A stretch of 5,731 bases of DNA from DATJOQ01 sp050010455 (GCA_050010455.1 JBEKLA010000258.1:1-5731), one strand, 5' to 3'. Positions 1 through 5,167 are shown, counted from the stretch's first letter. Numbers and translations: made by a program. Notes: generated by a model from the sequence alone, not told the origin.

Positions 1-143
1 AACGCTCAGAATCGAGATACTCGACCTATCGAACCTCGAACCTGCACCGCTACAATCCACGCCGACACTATGAAAACAGCATAGAGCGCTGCCGATCACT
101 CGTTTTTCCGTACCCTGCTAGTAGAGCAGAAAAAAGTAAATAA

Positions 144-1289
144 TCAGTGCGGGCACTTGAGGATGCCGTCGGGCGGGCCGACGAGTTGCATCAGGTCCGC
201 GTCAGGCGGAAATCCTCTGGGCAAGCGCCCTCGGCCGGACGGTATCGCCCAGACCTGGACGCCCAGATACGACGGCCATCCCTGCCAGTATTTGATCATA
301 ACGCGATGCAGACCCGCGCTCAGATGAACCGGCCTGGACGCGATACCCACTTCGCCGCCGTCGCCGCCGGAAAAATATGGGCGCCCTTCGATATTCACGT
401 ATTCGTCGCCAAACACATGGTTTCCCAGGAAGTCTTCATTCTCATTCACGAGCTTGCCGTCTATCCACACGGCTACGCCGTCGTCCGCAATCGTAACGAT
501 TGTGTAGGACTGGGCCGAGGGGACATCAAAGCCGCCGTCGTAACACACGCCGAACCACTCCGTGAGTTGCGAATAGCCGGGGAATCCGAGATTCCACTGG
601 CGATCGGGTACGTTAATCACGGTGGTGTAGAACTCCAGTTGCAGGATTCGATTCGACGACTTGATCAGATTGACGGTGCCGGAAAGGCCTTGCACCCCTG
701 CCGGATTGCGTATCGGCGTGAGCCGATACAGAAACGCGTGTGCCTTCGTGTTGGGATTCGCGGGACGGCACGTGCTGCCGAAGACGTTGGTCACGCACGG
801 TCCCTGCGCGGTGAACGACGGCCCTCCTCCGCTGACGTCGCCCTCTACCTGAATCTGGTTGCTGATAGCGATCGCCGGAACACGCAAGGCGTCGCGCGAT
901 TTGCTCTCGGCGTCCTGCTTGCCTATCGCGGTGCGCACTCGCCCGGTTAGAACTATCGAGTTCGGCTTTCCCGAATCGCCGGTAAAGACTTGCGCGTTAA
1001 CGTACGGCAGTCGATGACGGTGCAGATAACCGCTGACCTTGCGGCTCAGCGCGTCATCGACGGCGCCCGGCTGTTCGGCCTGCTGTAGCTCGAGGGTCGA
1101 GCGGCCGCGGACAGGTGATGGCGGAGCCGCGATCGGCGGCGGCGCTTCTTGTCCGAAAGGAGGCGCACCCTGAGCCAGCGCAAAATCCGGGAAACCGATC
1201 AGGAACAGGATCGCGGCGGCGACCACCATAGTTTCGCGCGCCGACAACAGACGCGGCCCCGATAATAATCTCAAGATCGTCCAGCGCAT
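144..1289 (-). CDS. Secreted protein with BON-like segment and PA14-like domain
   Basis: A 381-residue protein starting at ATG 1289. Seen: a basic N-terminal stretch, a hydrophobic core at residues 21-38 (VVAAAILFLIGF) and a likely signal peptidase site after ALA39, so it is probably exported. A proline-rich linker follows (about 43-60). Residues 75-150 look like a BON domain (IVLTGRVRT near 112-120, SNQIQVEG at 143-150). Residues 185-350 look like a PA14 domain, with the typical strand-turn-strand ADDGVAVWIDGKLV at 268-281 and the closing HLSAGLHRVMIKYW at 322-335. PA14 domains often bind carbohydrate in secreted or surface proteins, and BON domains associate with envelope lipid or peptidoglycan; a role in the periplasm or at the surface is inference. 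Four cysteines (165, 174, 249, 379) could form disulfides after export. ATG 1229 (Met21) is an alternative start; neither has a strong Shine-Dalgarno. It diverges from the antitoxin gene. Family assignment is by eye and the function is unknown. Confidence 0.78.
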   Translation of the reverse strand: MRWTILRLLSGPRLLSARETMVVAAAILFLIGFPDFALAQGAPPFGQEAPPPIAAPPSPVRGRSTLELQQAEQPGAVDDALSRKVSGYLHRHRLPYVNAQVFTGDSGKPNSIVLTGRVRTAIGKQDAESKSRDALRVPAIAISNQIQVEGDVSGGGPSFTAQGPCVTNVFGSTCRPANPNTKAHAFLYRLTPIRNPAGVQGLSGTVNLIKSSNRILQLEFYTTVINVPDRQWNLGFPGYSQLTEWFGVCYDGGFDVPSAQSYTIVTIADDGVAVWIDGKLVNENEDFLGNHVFGDEYVNIEGRPYFSGGDGGEVGIASRPVHLSAGLHRVMIKYWQGWPSYLGVQVWAIPSGRGRLPRGFPPDADLMQLVGPPDGILKCPH

Positions 1290-1560
1290 CCACTCGGCGG
1301 AAACTCTGAATGCCGCCTTTGAATTTAGGTCATTTGGAGTATCACTCTAATCCGCGTCGCGGGCTAGCCGCCGCGAAGATCTTCCGCCGGCGGTTTGCCG
1401 AGGGCGGATCCCCGTTCGCGCCCGGATTTCTAACCTGTTGATATCGTTGAGCGTTTGGCCGTGTTTTCGTCTTATCATCCCCTCCACTTTGCCGCAGTTG
1501 CACATTCGGAGATGTTGACGAATGGGTGTACAACAGTACAGACTTAGAAGAGACTCGGCT
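1290..1560. other. Divergent intergenic region between the PA14 gene and the antitoxin gene
   Basis: This 271-nt stretch separates two divergent genes and should hold both promoters. Seen: two adjacent perfect 10-bp palindromes, GAAGATCTTC (1375-1384) and CCGCCGGCGG (1384-1393), sharing one base. There is also a short GAGT-ATC-ACTC dyad near 1337-1347 and a TGTAC/GTACA dyad at 1527-1540 (listed separately). A weak plus-strand promoter candidate is TTGAGC (1447-1452), 17 nt, TCTTAT (1470-1475), matching consensus at 4/6 in each box. I found no plus-strand reading frame resembling a BrnT toxin or other small toxin. Long minus-strand frames crossing here show no recognisable protein and run through the antitoxin gene. 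Confidence 0.5.
1527..1540. promoter_or_regulatory. Operator-like dyad TGTAC-aaca-GTACA before the antitoxin gene
   Basis: Perfect 5-bp inverted repeat with a 4-nt centre, ending 20 nt before the chosen antitoxin start. RHH antitoxins commonly repress their own promoters through short dyads, so this is a plausible autoregulatory site. A TTGACG hexamer lies just upstream (1515-1520), but no good -10 accompanies it. Position and symmetry are seen; the binding role is inference. Confidence 0.35.
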
Positions 1561-1830
1561 ATGTGGACCACTATGAAAAAGAAACTGCCACGCTTGCGAA
1601 GCGATAAAGCAACCGAGGACTTTGTCGAAAAGGCCGATCTGACTGAGTACGACTTGTCCGCGATGCGGCCGATCCGCTTCGAGTTTCAGCCCAAGAGCGA
1701 GCGAGTTAACATGCGCCTGCCCCGGCAACTGCTCGATGCGGTGCGGGTCTCGGCGGCCAAGGCGGGAGTACCCTACCAGCGCTTCATCCGCCAGGCGCTG
1801 GAGGACGCGGTCCAGCGCAAACGCGCGTGA
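1561..1830 (+). CDS. CopG/BrnA-type ribbon-helix-helix antitoxin, toxin partner absent
   Basis: An 89-residue protein (from ATG 1561) resembling the CopG-type antitoxins of type II toxin-antitoxin modules. The N-terminal part has the family's KKKLPRLRSD (6-15) and ADLTEYDLS (25-33) stretches, which usually wrap the toxin. The C-terminal ribbon-helix-helix has strand ERVNMRLP (47-54), helix A 55-68, turn AGVPYQ (68-73) and helix B 73-86. It would bind DNA as a dimer. Starts: ATG 1561 has AGAAGAG about 8 nt upstream. ATG 1573 (MKKKLP, 85 residues) fits the family's usual N-terminus. ATG 1522 has GGAG 10 nt upstream but would place the operator-like dyad inside the coding sequence. BrnT-like toxins are normally encoded directly upstream, yet 1290-1560 has no such frame and the next gene downstream is convergent and unrelated. 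It may be an orphan antitoxin, a solitary regulator, or have its toxin elsewhere. Confidence 0.85.
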   Translation: MWTTMKKKLPRLRSDKATEDFVEKADLTEYDLSAMRPIRFEFQPKSERVNMRLPRQLLDAVRVSAAKAGVPYQRFIRQALEDAVQRKRA

Positions 1831-1861
1831 CATAAGTTTAACGCTCTGAACGAGGCGCCCT

Positions 1862-2449
1862 CTAGTCCTCGCGAAGATCCTCCGCCAGCGCGGACGCGAG
1901 CGCGTCCTTTATCGGAGCGCGCGCCGCGAGATGCGGATGATCGGCTTCGATCGCAACCTTGCCCGCACTCGCGAGGCGGATAAACTCTTCCTGGCCTATC
2001 CCGCCGGCCGGGAATCGGATGAATTGCACGGCGCTGATTTGGTCGGATGAGATTTGGCTCGCGTCGAAACGTGCGCCGTGGCGCTTCTCGCCCAGCACCA
2101 ACCATAGATGGCGTTCCAGGCCCACGATCGCGCGCAGCGCGGTGTCGCGCTCGGACGGCTCGCGATACTCAATTAGTAATGTCGCGGATAGCTCACCGGG
2201 TGCTGGCAGCAGCTCGTTGTAGGTATCAAGTTCGTGCTGAATCGCCTGCTCAGTGCTGACTGCCTCGCTGCGTAGAATTTCGTGGACCTGATACCAAAGG
2301 GTTTGGCCGTTCTCGAACAGAAACGTCAGATGCTCGCCGACGGGCAGGCGCCGGCGATCCTTTTCCGTCATGAACAGGGGGCGAAGCCTCGGGCGCACGC
2401 GCTCGTAATCCGCGAGCGGCAGCACTTCGGTCAGGGTCAGCGGTTTCAC
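1862..2449 (-). CDS. DUF3501 family protein
   Basis: A 195-residue cytoplasmic protein with no signal peptide or membrane segment. It matches what I know of DUF3501: DRRRLPVGEHLTFLFENGQT (31-50), LWYQVHEILRSEAV (51-64), the acidic helix and turn HELDTYNELLPAPGELSATL (72-91), then IEYRE (93-97). A C-terminal DHPH (170-173) could bind metal, but that is speculation. The family has no established biochemical role; it is known for sitting next to rubrerythrin and HdrD/GlpC-like Fe-S proteins, as here. The start is GTG 2449, which overlaps the upstream stop as GTGA, with an excellent GGAGGAG (2455-2461) 5-7 nt ahead; the two genes are therefore probably translationally coupled. It is the last gene of the operon. 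Only 31 nt separate it from the convergent antitoxin stop, with a 4-bp stem (GAGG-CGC-CCTC, 1852-1862) and no T-tract, so no convincing terminator. Confidence 0.88.
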   Translation of the reverse strand: MKPLTLTEVLPLADYERVRPRLRPLFMTEKDRRRLPVGEHLTFLFENGQTLWYQVHEILRSEAVSTEQAIQHELDTYNELLPAPGELSATLLIEYREPSERDTALRAIVGLERHLWLVLGEKRHGARFDASQISSDQISAVQFIRFPAGGIGQEEFIRLASAGKVAIEADHPHLAARAPIKDALASALAEDLRED

Positions 2450-3798
2450 TGTTGCTCCTCCGTGGGAGATTCGGCGGGCGGTTTCACAGGATCGGGAAAT
2501 CCGTCAGGTTCATAGGCTCGCGCCAGGATCTCGATCGGATGAATCGGGCGCGTGCCCAGCGCCTGCTCGAATTGCACCGCCGCCAGCGGACAATCCGTCG
2601 CCATCACCCGCGCCTCGACGCCGCGCATGCCCGAGAACGCCTTATCGCCCCATTTCTGCGAAAGATCGAAGAACTCCTTCTTCATTGCCCACGTGCCGTC
2701 GTGCGCCGTGCACGCGTCGACGGTGATTATCTCGGCCCCCGGGATCATCCGCATCAGATCGCGCGAGCGCGGTCCGATCCCCTGGGCCTTCAAATGACAC
2801 GGCAGATGATAACCCACCCGTCCCGGAGTCGAGCGGAAGTCGCGATTGAACTTGTTCGCGCGCCGCAGTTCGTACAACAGCTCGTGAGTATCGGCTACCG
2901 CCGCGGCGAACTCGCGGACCTCGTCGCCCGCCAGCAGATTCGGATATTCCTTGCGCATCATCAGGGAGCAAGTCGGATTGATCGCCGCGATTCGATACCC
3001 CTGGCGAACCAGCGGCATCATCGAAGCCACGTTCGCCGCGGCCTGCTTCTGCGCGAACGCGACGTCACCGCCGTCGAGCGCCGGCATCCCGCAGCAATTC
3101 TGGCCGGGCGAGGCAATCGCGCATCCGTTCTTCGCCAGCACCGCGATCGCGGCTTTGCCGGGCGCGGGATTGTAGAAGTTGACGAAGCACGTATGGAACA
3201 GCGCGACCTTCGCCGCCGGCTCGGCGGGCGCCGCCGGCAATCCGACGCGTTTGAGCCAGGCCTCGAACGTCTCGCTGGCAAAATCGGGCAGGATTTTGTC
3301 GCGATGGATACCGAGCATCAGTTCCATCAGGCGGCGATGGAGCGGTTGATGGCAAGTCCAGTTCGCCAGACGCGGCGTGACGCTGCCCAGCTTGCCGAGC
3401 AGGTCCGGATTGCCCAGCATCCGCTCGCGCATCCCAACCCCTTGCTCCCGCGCTCGCACCGCCTTGGCGCGCAACACCAGGCGCGGGAAGTCGAGCTGAA
3501 ACTCGTGGCCGTCGGCCGGAGTGTACGGGCATTTCACCTCGCATAGCTTGCATCCGTAACACAGGTCGACGACGCGCTCTTTCTGGGCGGCCGAAAGGGC
3601 TCGCACCTCGCCGTTGTTAGCGTCGACCGCCGCGAACAGTTCTGGAAACGACGGGCATAAATTGAAGCACAGCCGACATCCGTGACAGATGTCGAACACC
3701 CTCTCGATCTCTTGATCGAGGCCGTTGCGATTCCAGTACTTGGCCTCGGTGGAATTGTAGGAAAGGAATGGAGTTGGTTTTGATTCGATCCGGCTCAT
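2446..3798 (-). CDS. HdrD/GlpC-like Fe-S oxidoreductase subunit with two [4Fe-4S] motifs and CCG domains
   Basis: A 450-residue cytoplasmic redox protein. Two ferredoxin-type [4Fe-4S] motifs lie near the N-terminus: C38-x2-C41-x2-C44-x3-C48-P and C80-x2-C83-x2-C86-x3-C90-P. The first cysteine-rich (CCG) domain has C204, C235-C236-G and C277 in NPTCSLMMRKEYP. The second has GYHLPCHLKAQGIG (C334), then DACTAHDGTWAMK around C363 in place of a full CCG, then TDC403P. This is the layout of heterodisulfide reductase subunit D and GlpC proteins, which pass electrons between a flavoprotein or ferredoxin and a partner. No flavoprotein subunit is encoded in the window. By context (rubrerythrin before, DUF3501 after) it may feed electrons to rubrerythrin; this is inference. 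ATG 3798 has GAGGA (3805-3809) 6 nt ahead. Its stop overlaps the DUF3501 start by 4 nt. It lies 184 nt after rubrerythrin, with a strong hairpin between. Confidence 0.9.
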   Translation of the reverse strand: MSRIESKPTPFLSYNSTEAKYWNRNGLDQEIERVFDICHGCRLCFNLCPSFPELFAAVDANNGEVRALSAAQKERVVDLCYGCKLCEVKCPYTPADGHEFQLDFPRLVLRAKAVRAREQGVGMRERMLGNPDLLGKLGSVTPRLANWTCHQPLHRRLMELMLGIHRDKILPDFASETFEAWLKRVGLPAAPAEPAAKVALFHTCFVNFYNPAPGKAAIAVLAKNGCAIASPGQNCCGMPALDGGDVAFAQKQAAANVASMMPLVRQGYRIAAINPTCSLMMRKEYPNLLAGDEVREFAAAVADTHELLYELRRANKFNRDFRSTPGRVGYHLPCHLKAQGIGPRSRDLMRMIPGAEIITVDACTAHDGTWAMKKEFFDLSQKWGDKAFSGMRGVEARVMATDCPLAAVQFEQALGTRPIHPIEILARAYEPDGFPDPVKPPAESPTEEQQ

Positions 3799-3804
3799 TG
3801 GATG

Positions 3805-3809
3805 TCCTC
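3805..3809 (-). promoter_or_regulatory. Shine-Dalgarno of the Fe-S protein gene
   Basis: GAGGA on the minus strand, 6 nt before ATG 3798. It fixes the start and shows that the gene has its own ribosome entry after the long spacer, so it does not depend on coupling to rubrerythrin. Confidence 0.7.
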
Positions 3810-3900
3810 AGCCGTGCGCCATCGCCAGCGTGCGCGCTTGCAATGGCGTCGCGAACGCCCCCGCAAAGGATCGGTCGATTCGCGCCGTCAAACGAGCAGA

Positions 3901-3939
3901 CGCCGGCCGCGCCACGCCCAACGCGCGGGGCGGCCGGCG
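3901..3939 (-). other. Strong hairpin in the rubrerythrin to Fe-S gene spacer
   Basis: Perfect 10-bp inverted repeat CGCCGGCCGC (3901-3910) / GCGGCCGGCG (3930-3939). The stem continues inward after a G-G mismatch with two pairs, then an A-C mismatch and three more pairs, closing on a 5-nt loop (3918-3922). It lies 43 nt after the rubrerythrin stop on the transcribed strand. The sequence after it (TCTGCTCGTTTG on the minus strand) has no U-tract, so a classical intrinsic terminator is unlikely. It may be a processing or 3'-stabilising stem, an attenuator, or a repetitive palindrome. The structure is seen; the role is inference. Confidence 0.6.
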
Positions 3940-3982
3940 CCGCGTCGATCTGCAACCGGGCCTGATTGGCGCCGGCTTCTGA

Positions 3983-4402
3983 TTACGACAGGCTCTCGGC
4001 GGCCTTGGCGAAGCGGCCGGCGTGCGACTTCTCGGCCTTGGCTAGCGTTTCAAACCAATCGGCGATCTCGGCGAAGCCCTCCTCGCGCGCGACCTTCGCC
4101 ATCCCGGGATACATGTTGGTGTACTCGTAGGTCTCGCCATGAACAGCGGACTTGAGGTTGGTAACCGTGTCGCCCAGCGGCTGATCCGTAGCCGGATCGC
4201 CGACCGTCTTGAGATAGTCGAGATGGCCGTGCGCGTGGCCAGTCTCGCCCTCGGCGGTATCGCGGAACAGCCCGGCGATCTCGGGCTGGCCTTCAACGTC
4301 GGCAACCTTGGCGAAATACAGATAACGGCGGTTCGCCTGGCTCTCGCCCGCGAACGCTTCCTTAAGATTAGTGTGAGTCTTGGTTCCCTTTAGTGACTTC
4401 AT
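3983..4402 (-). CDS. Rubrerythrin family protein without rubredoxin domain
   Basis: A 139-residue ferritin-like di-iron protein. All expected ligands are visible at rubrerythrin spacing: E20 in AGES, E53 and H56 (EGETGH), E90 and E93 in HGETYEY, E124 and H127 in AEKSH. Rubrerythrins reduce hydrogen peroxide to water in the cytoplasm. Classical ones are about 190 residues, with a C-terminal rubredoxin domain holding a Cys4 iron site; this protein has no cysteine at all and ends at LS139, so it is the short, sulerythrin-like form and needs a separate electron donor. ATG 4402 overlaps the regulator's stop as ATGA and has a very strong AGAGGAGAGGA (4407-4417), so it is coupled to, and probably translated far more than, the regulator. 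It shares the PerR-box promoter at 4958-4993. The symbol rbr would be usual for the full-length form. Confidence 0.93.
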   Translation of the reverse strand: MKSLKGTKTHTNLKEAFAGESQANRRYLYFAKVADVEGQPEIAGLFRDTAEGETGHAHGHLDYLKTVGDPATDQPLGDTVTNLKSAVHGETYEYTNMYPGMAKVAREEGFAEIADWFETLAKAEKSHAGRFAKAAESLS

Positions 4403-4950
4403 CGTTTCCTCTCCTCTGATATGAGTGCTATAGACGAATTAGTAACACTTTGCGAGCCGCGTGAGCCGCGGCGTTCCCTTACGGCCTTTTTCTTGCAGTC
4501 TTCGCACAACGCTTGAATCTCCAGCGACGCGCCCAGGAGCGTAAACTCACCCAGATCGGAGCGCCCTTCAAGCAAACGCTCGATCCCCGGCGCCTCGATG
4601 TCACGGATACGCCGGCATCGCACACACACAATATGATGATGCGGCGCGACGTTGCCGTCGTAGCGCGCGCTGTCATGCAGAATCGTGACCTTGCGCGCTT
4701 CGCCCGCATCGCACAGGGTTTCGAGCGTGCGATGCACCGTAGCCAGCGAAATATGCGGATGCTGTCTGCGGACCCGGGCGAAAATCGCGTCGGCGCGCGG
4801 ATGGTCCGCGGACGCCAGCAGCGCCCGGATGATAGCCAGGCGCTGCGGCGTCACCGCGAGCCCCCCTTCGCGGCATCGCGCGGCGAATTCGGCCATCCGG
4901 CGCGCCGCGATCGCGGCACGCTCCTTTTCGCTTAGAAGGCCGAGTCCCAT
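4399..4950 (-). CDS. perR: PerR-type Fur family peroxide-responsive repressor
   Basis: A 183-residue metalloregulator. A winged helix (about 30-90) includes VTPQRLAIIRALL, HPRADAIFARV and ISLATVHRTLETL. Relative to B. subtilis PerR, every metal ligand is present at a constant +13 offset: regulatory site H50, D98, H104, H106, D117; structural zinc C109, C112, C149, C152. D117 is the position where Fur has Glu, and Asp there goes with peroxide sensing by iron-catalysed histidine oxidation. It would repress the operon until peroxide inactivates it. Start: the frame extends to TTG 4986, but that codon lies upstream of the predicted -10 and in front of the PerR box, so ATG 4950 is chosen; its Shine-Dalgarno is poor and the predicted leader is only about 7-9 nt. 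The last roughly 30 residues (from RERRGSRG) exceed the usual family length and carry the strong Shine-Dalgarno of rubrerythrin. Calling it PerR rather than Fur is inference from ligands and context. Confidence 0.88.
   Translation of the reverse strand: MGLGLLSEKERAAIAARRMAEFAARCREGGLAVTPQRLAIIRALLASADHPRADAIFARVRRQHPHISLATVHRTLETLCDAGEARKVTILHDSARYDGNVAPHHHIVCVRCRRIRDIEAPGIERLLEGRSDLGEFTLLGASLEIQALCEDCKKKAVRERRGSRGSQSVTNSSIALISEERKR
4407..4417 (-). promoter_or_regulatory. Very strong Shine-Dalgarno of rubrerythrin inside the perR 3' end
   Basis: Purine-rich AGAGGAGAGGA on the minus strand, 5-8 nt before ATG 4402. It offers two overlapping anti-16S matches (GGAG and GAGG) and lies wholly within the last codons of perR, which are less GC-rich than the rest of that gene. 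Confidence 0.8.
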
Positions 4951-4957
4951 AACCAGA

Positions 4958-4972
4958 TAGTAATCATTATCA
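4958..4972 (-). promoter_or_regulatory. Fur/PerR box upstream of perR
   Basis: TGATAATGATTACTA on the minus strand. Against the 7-1-7 Fur box (TGATAAT-N-ATTATCA) the left heptamer matches 7/7 and the right 5/7. Against the PerR box (TTATAAT-N-ATTATAA) it matches 11/14. It overlaps the -10 hexamer and ends 7 nt before ATG 4950, an ideal position for autorepression of the operon. Confidence 0.8.
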
Positions 4973-4993
4973 CTTGGTAGCCGCAAGCGTCAA
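4966..4993 (-). promoter_or_regulatory. Sigma70-type promoter of the perR-rbr-FeS-DUF3501 operon
   Basis: Minus strand: -35 TTGACG (4988-4993, 5/6), 16-nt spacer, -10 GATAAT (4966-4971, 5/6). The predicted transcript would begin around 4957-4959, giving a leader of under 10 nt before ATG 4950. No comparably good promoter is visible before the Fe-S or DUF3501 genes. Confidence 0.7.
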
Positions 4994-5045
4994 GACCGGC
5001 TGCGCTTTCCGAGCTACTTTCAAAGCGTGCGAATTTCAGGGAAAG

Positions 5046-5069
5046 GGTGAGCTGATTGATAAGCTCGCC
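5046..5069. repeat. Inverted repeat, 8-bp stem
   Basis: GGTGAGCT (5046-5053) / AGCTCGCC (5062-5069) around an 8-nt loop, with one G-T wobble. On the minus strand it is followed by CTTTCCCT, a weak pyrimidine tract, so it could end transcription from the upstream membrane-protein gene before the perR promoter. It is the weakest of the three hairpins in this spacer. Confidence 0.4.
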
Positions 5070-5085
5070 GAGGCCGCGGTCTGCG

Positions 5086-5108
5086 CGGCGCCGAGCGTGT
5101 CGGCGCCG
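5086..5108. repeat. Perfect inverted repeat, 9-bp GC-rich stem
   Basis: CGGCGCCGA (5086-5094) / TCGGCGCCG (5100-5108) with a 5-nt GCGTG loop. It would be a very stable hairpin, with no T-tract on either side. It is the middle of three consecutive hairpins between the membrane-protein stop and the perR promoter; a repetitive palindrome or a transcription or processing barrier are both possible. Confidence 0.55.
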
Positions 5109-5129
5109 GCACGATTCAAATGGCTTGGT

Positions 5130-5167
5130 TCATTCGGTACCGGCCTGAAAGCCGGTACCGCTCATTC
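5130..5167. mobile_element. Small palindrome flanked by TCATTC direct repeats (REP/MITE-like candidate)
   Basis: Perfect 10-bp inverted repeat CGGTACCGGC (5135-5144) / GCCGGTACCG (5151-5160) around a CTGAAA loop. It is bounded by direct copies of TCATTC at 5130-5135 and 5162-5167, like a target-site duplication. The downstream copy contains the stop codon of the membrane-protein gene, and excising the element would leave the same stop in frame. It could instead be the 3' hairpin of that gene, which starts 1 nt after the stop, but no U-tract follows. Only one copy is in this window. Confidence 0.4.

Noticed and set aside
21..42. GGTTCGA-like stretches on the minus strand resembling a tRNA T-arm; two tandem TCGAACC heptamers at 29-42
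   Set aside because: No acceptor, D or anticodon arm can be built around them; they are treated as a minor repeat only.
85..140. Possible terminator after the PA14 gene (CTGCT/AGCAG stem near 115-129 with an A/T run)
   Set aside because: On the gene's strand the T run comes before the stem, not after it, so it is not an intrinsic terminator.
147..950. Long plus-strand open frame (267 codons) opposite the PA14 gene
   Set aside because: It shows no recognisable domain, while the minus strand has a signal peptide and PA14 motifs; long antisense frames are expected in GC-rich DNA.
1154..1164. AAAGGAGG on the plus strand inside the PA14 gene
   Set aside because: It is a perfect Shine-Dalgarno by sequence, but no start codon opening a plausible plus-strand gene follows at the right distance.
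1342..1833. Minus-strand open frame across the intergenic region and the antitoxin gene
   Set aside because: It is antisense to a clear ribbon-helix-helix antitoxin and has no recognisable features.
2452..3546. Plus-strand open frame of 364 codons opposite the Fe-S gene
   Set aside because: It is an arginine-rich shadow of a gene with unmistakable cluster motifs.
3617..3955. Minus-strand frame covering the rubrerythrin to Fe-S spacer
   Set aside because: It starts at TTG without a Shine-Dalgarno and overlaps the Fe-S gene in another frame; no recognisable protein.
4951..4986. Extension of perR to TTG 4986
   Set aside because: It would place the -10 hexamer and the PerR box inside the coding region, and there is no Shine-Dalgarno before the TTG.
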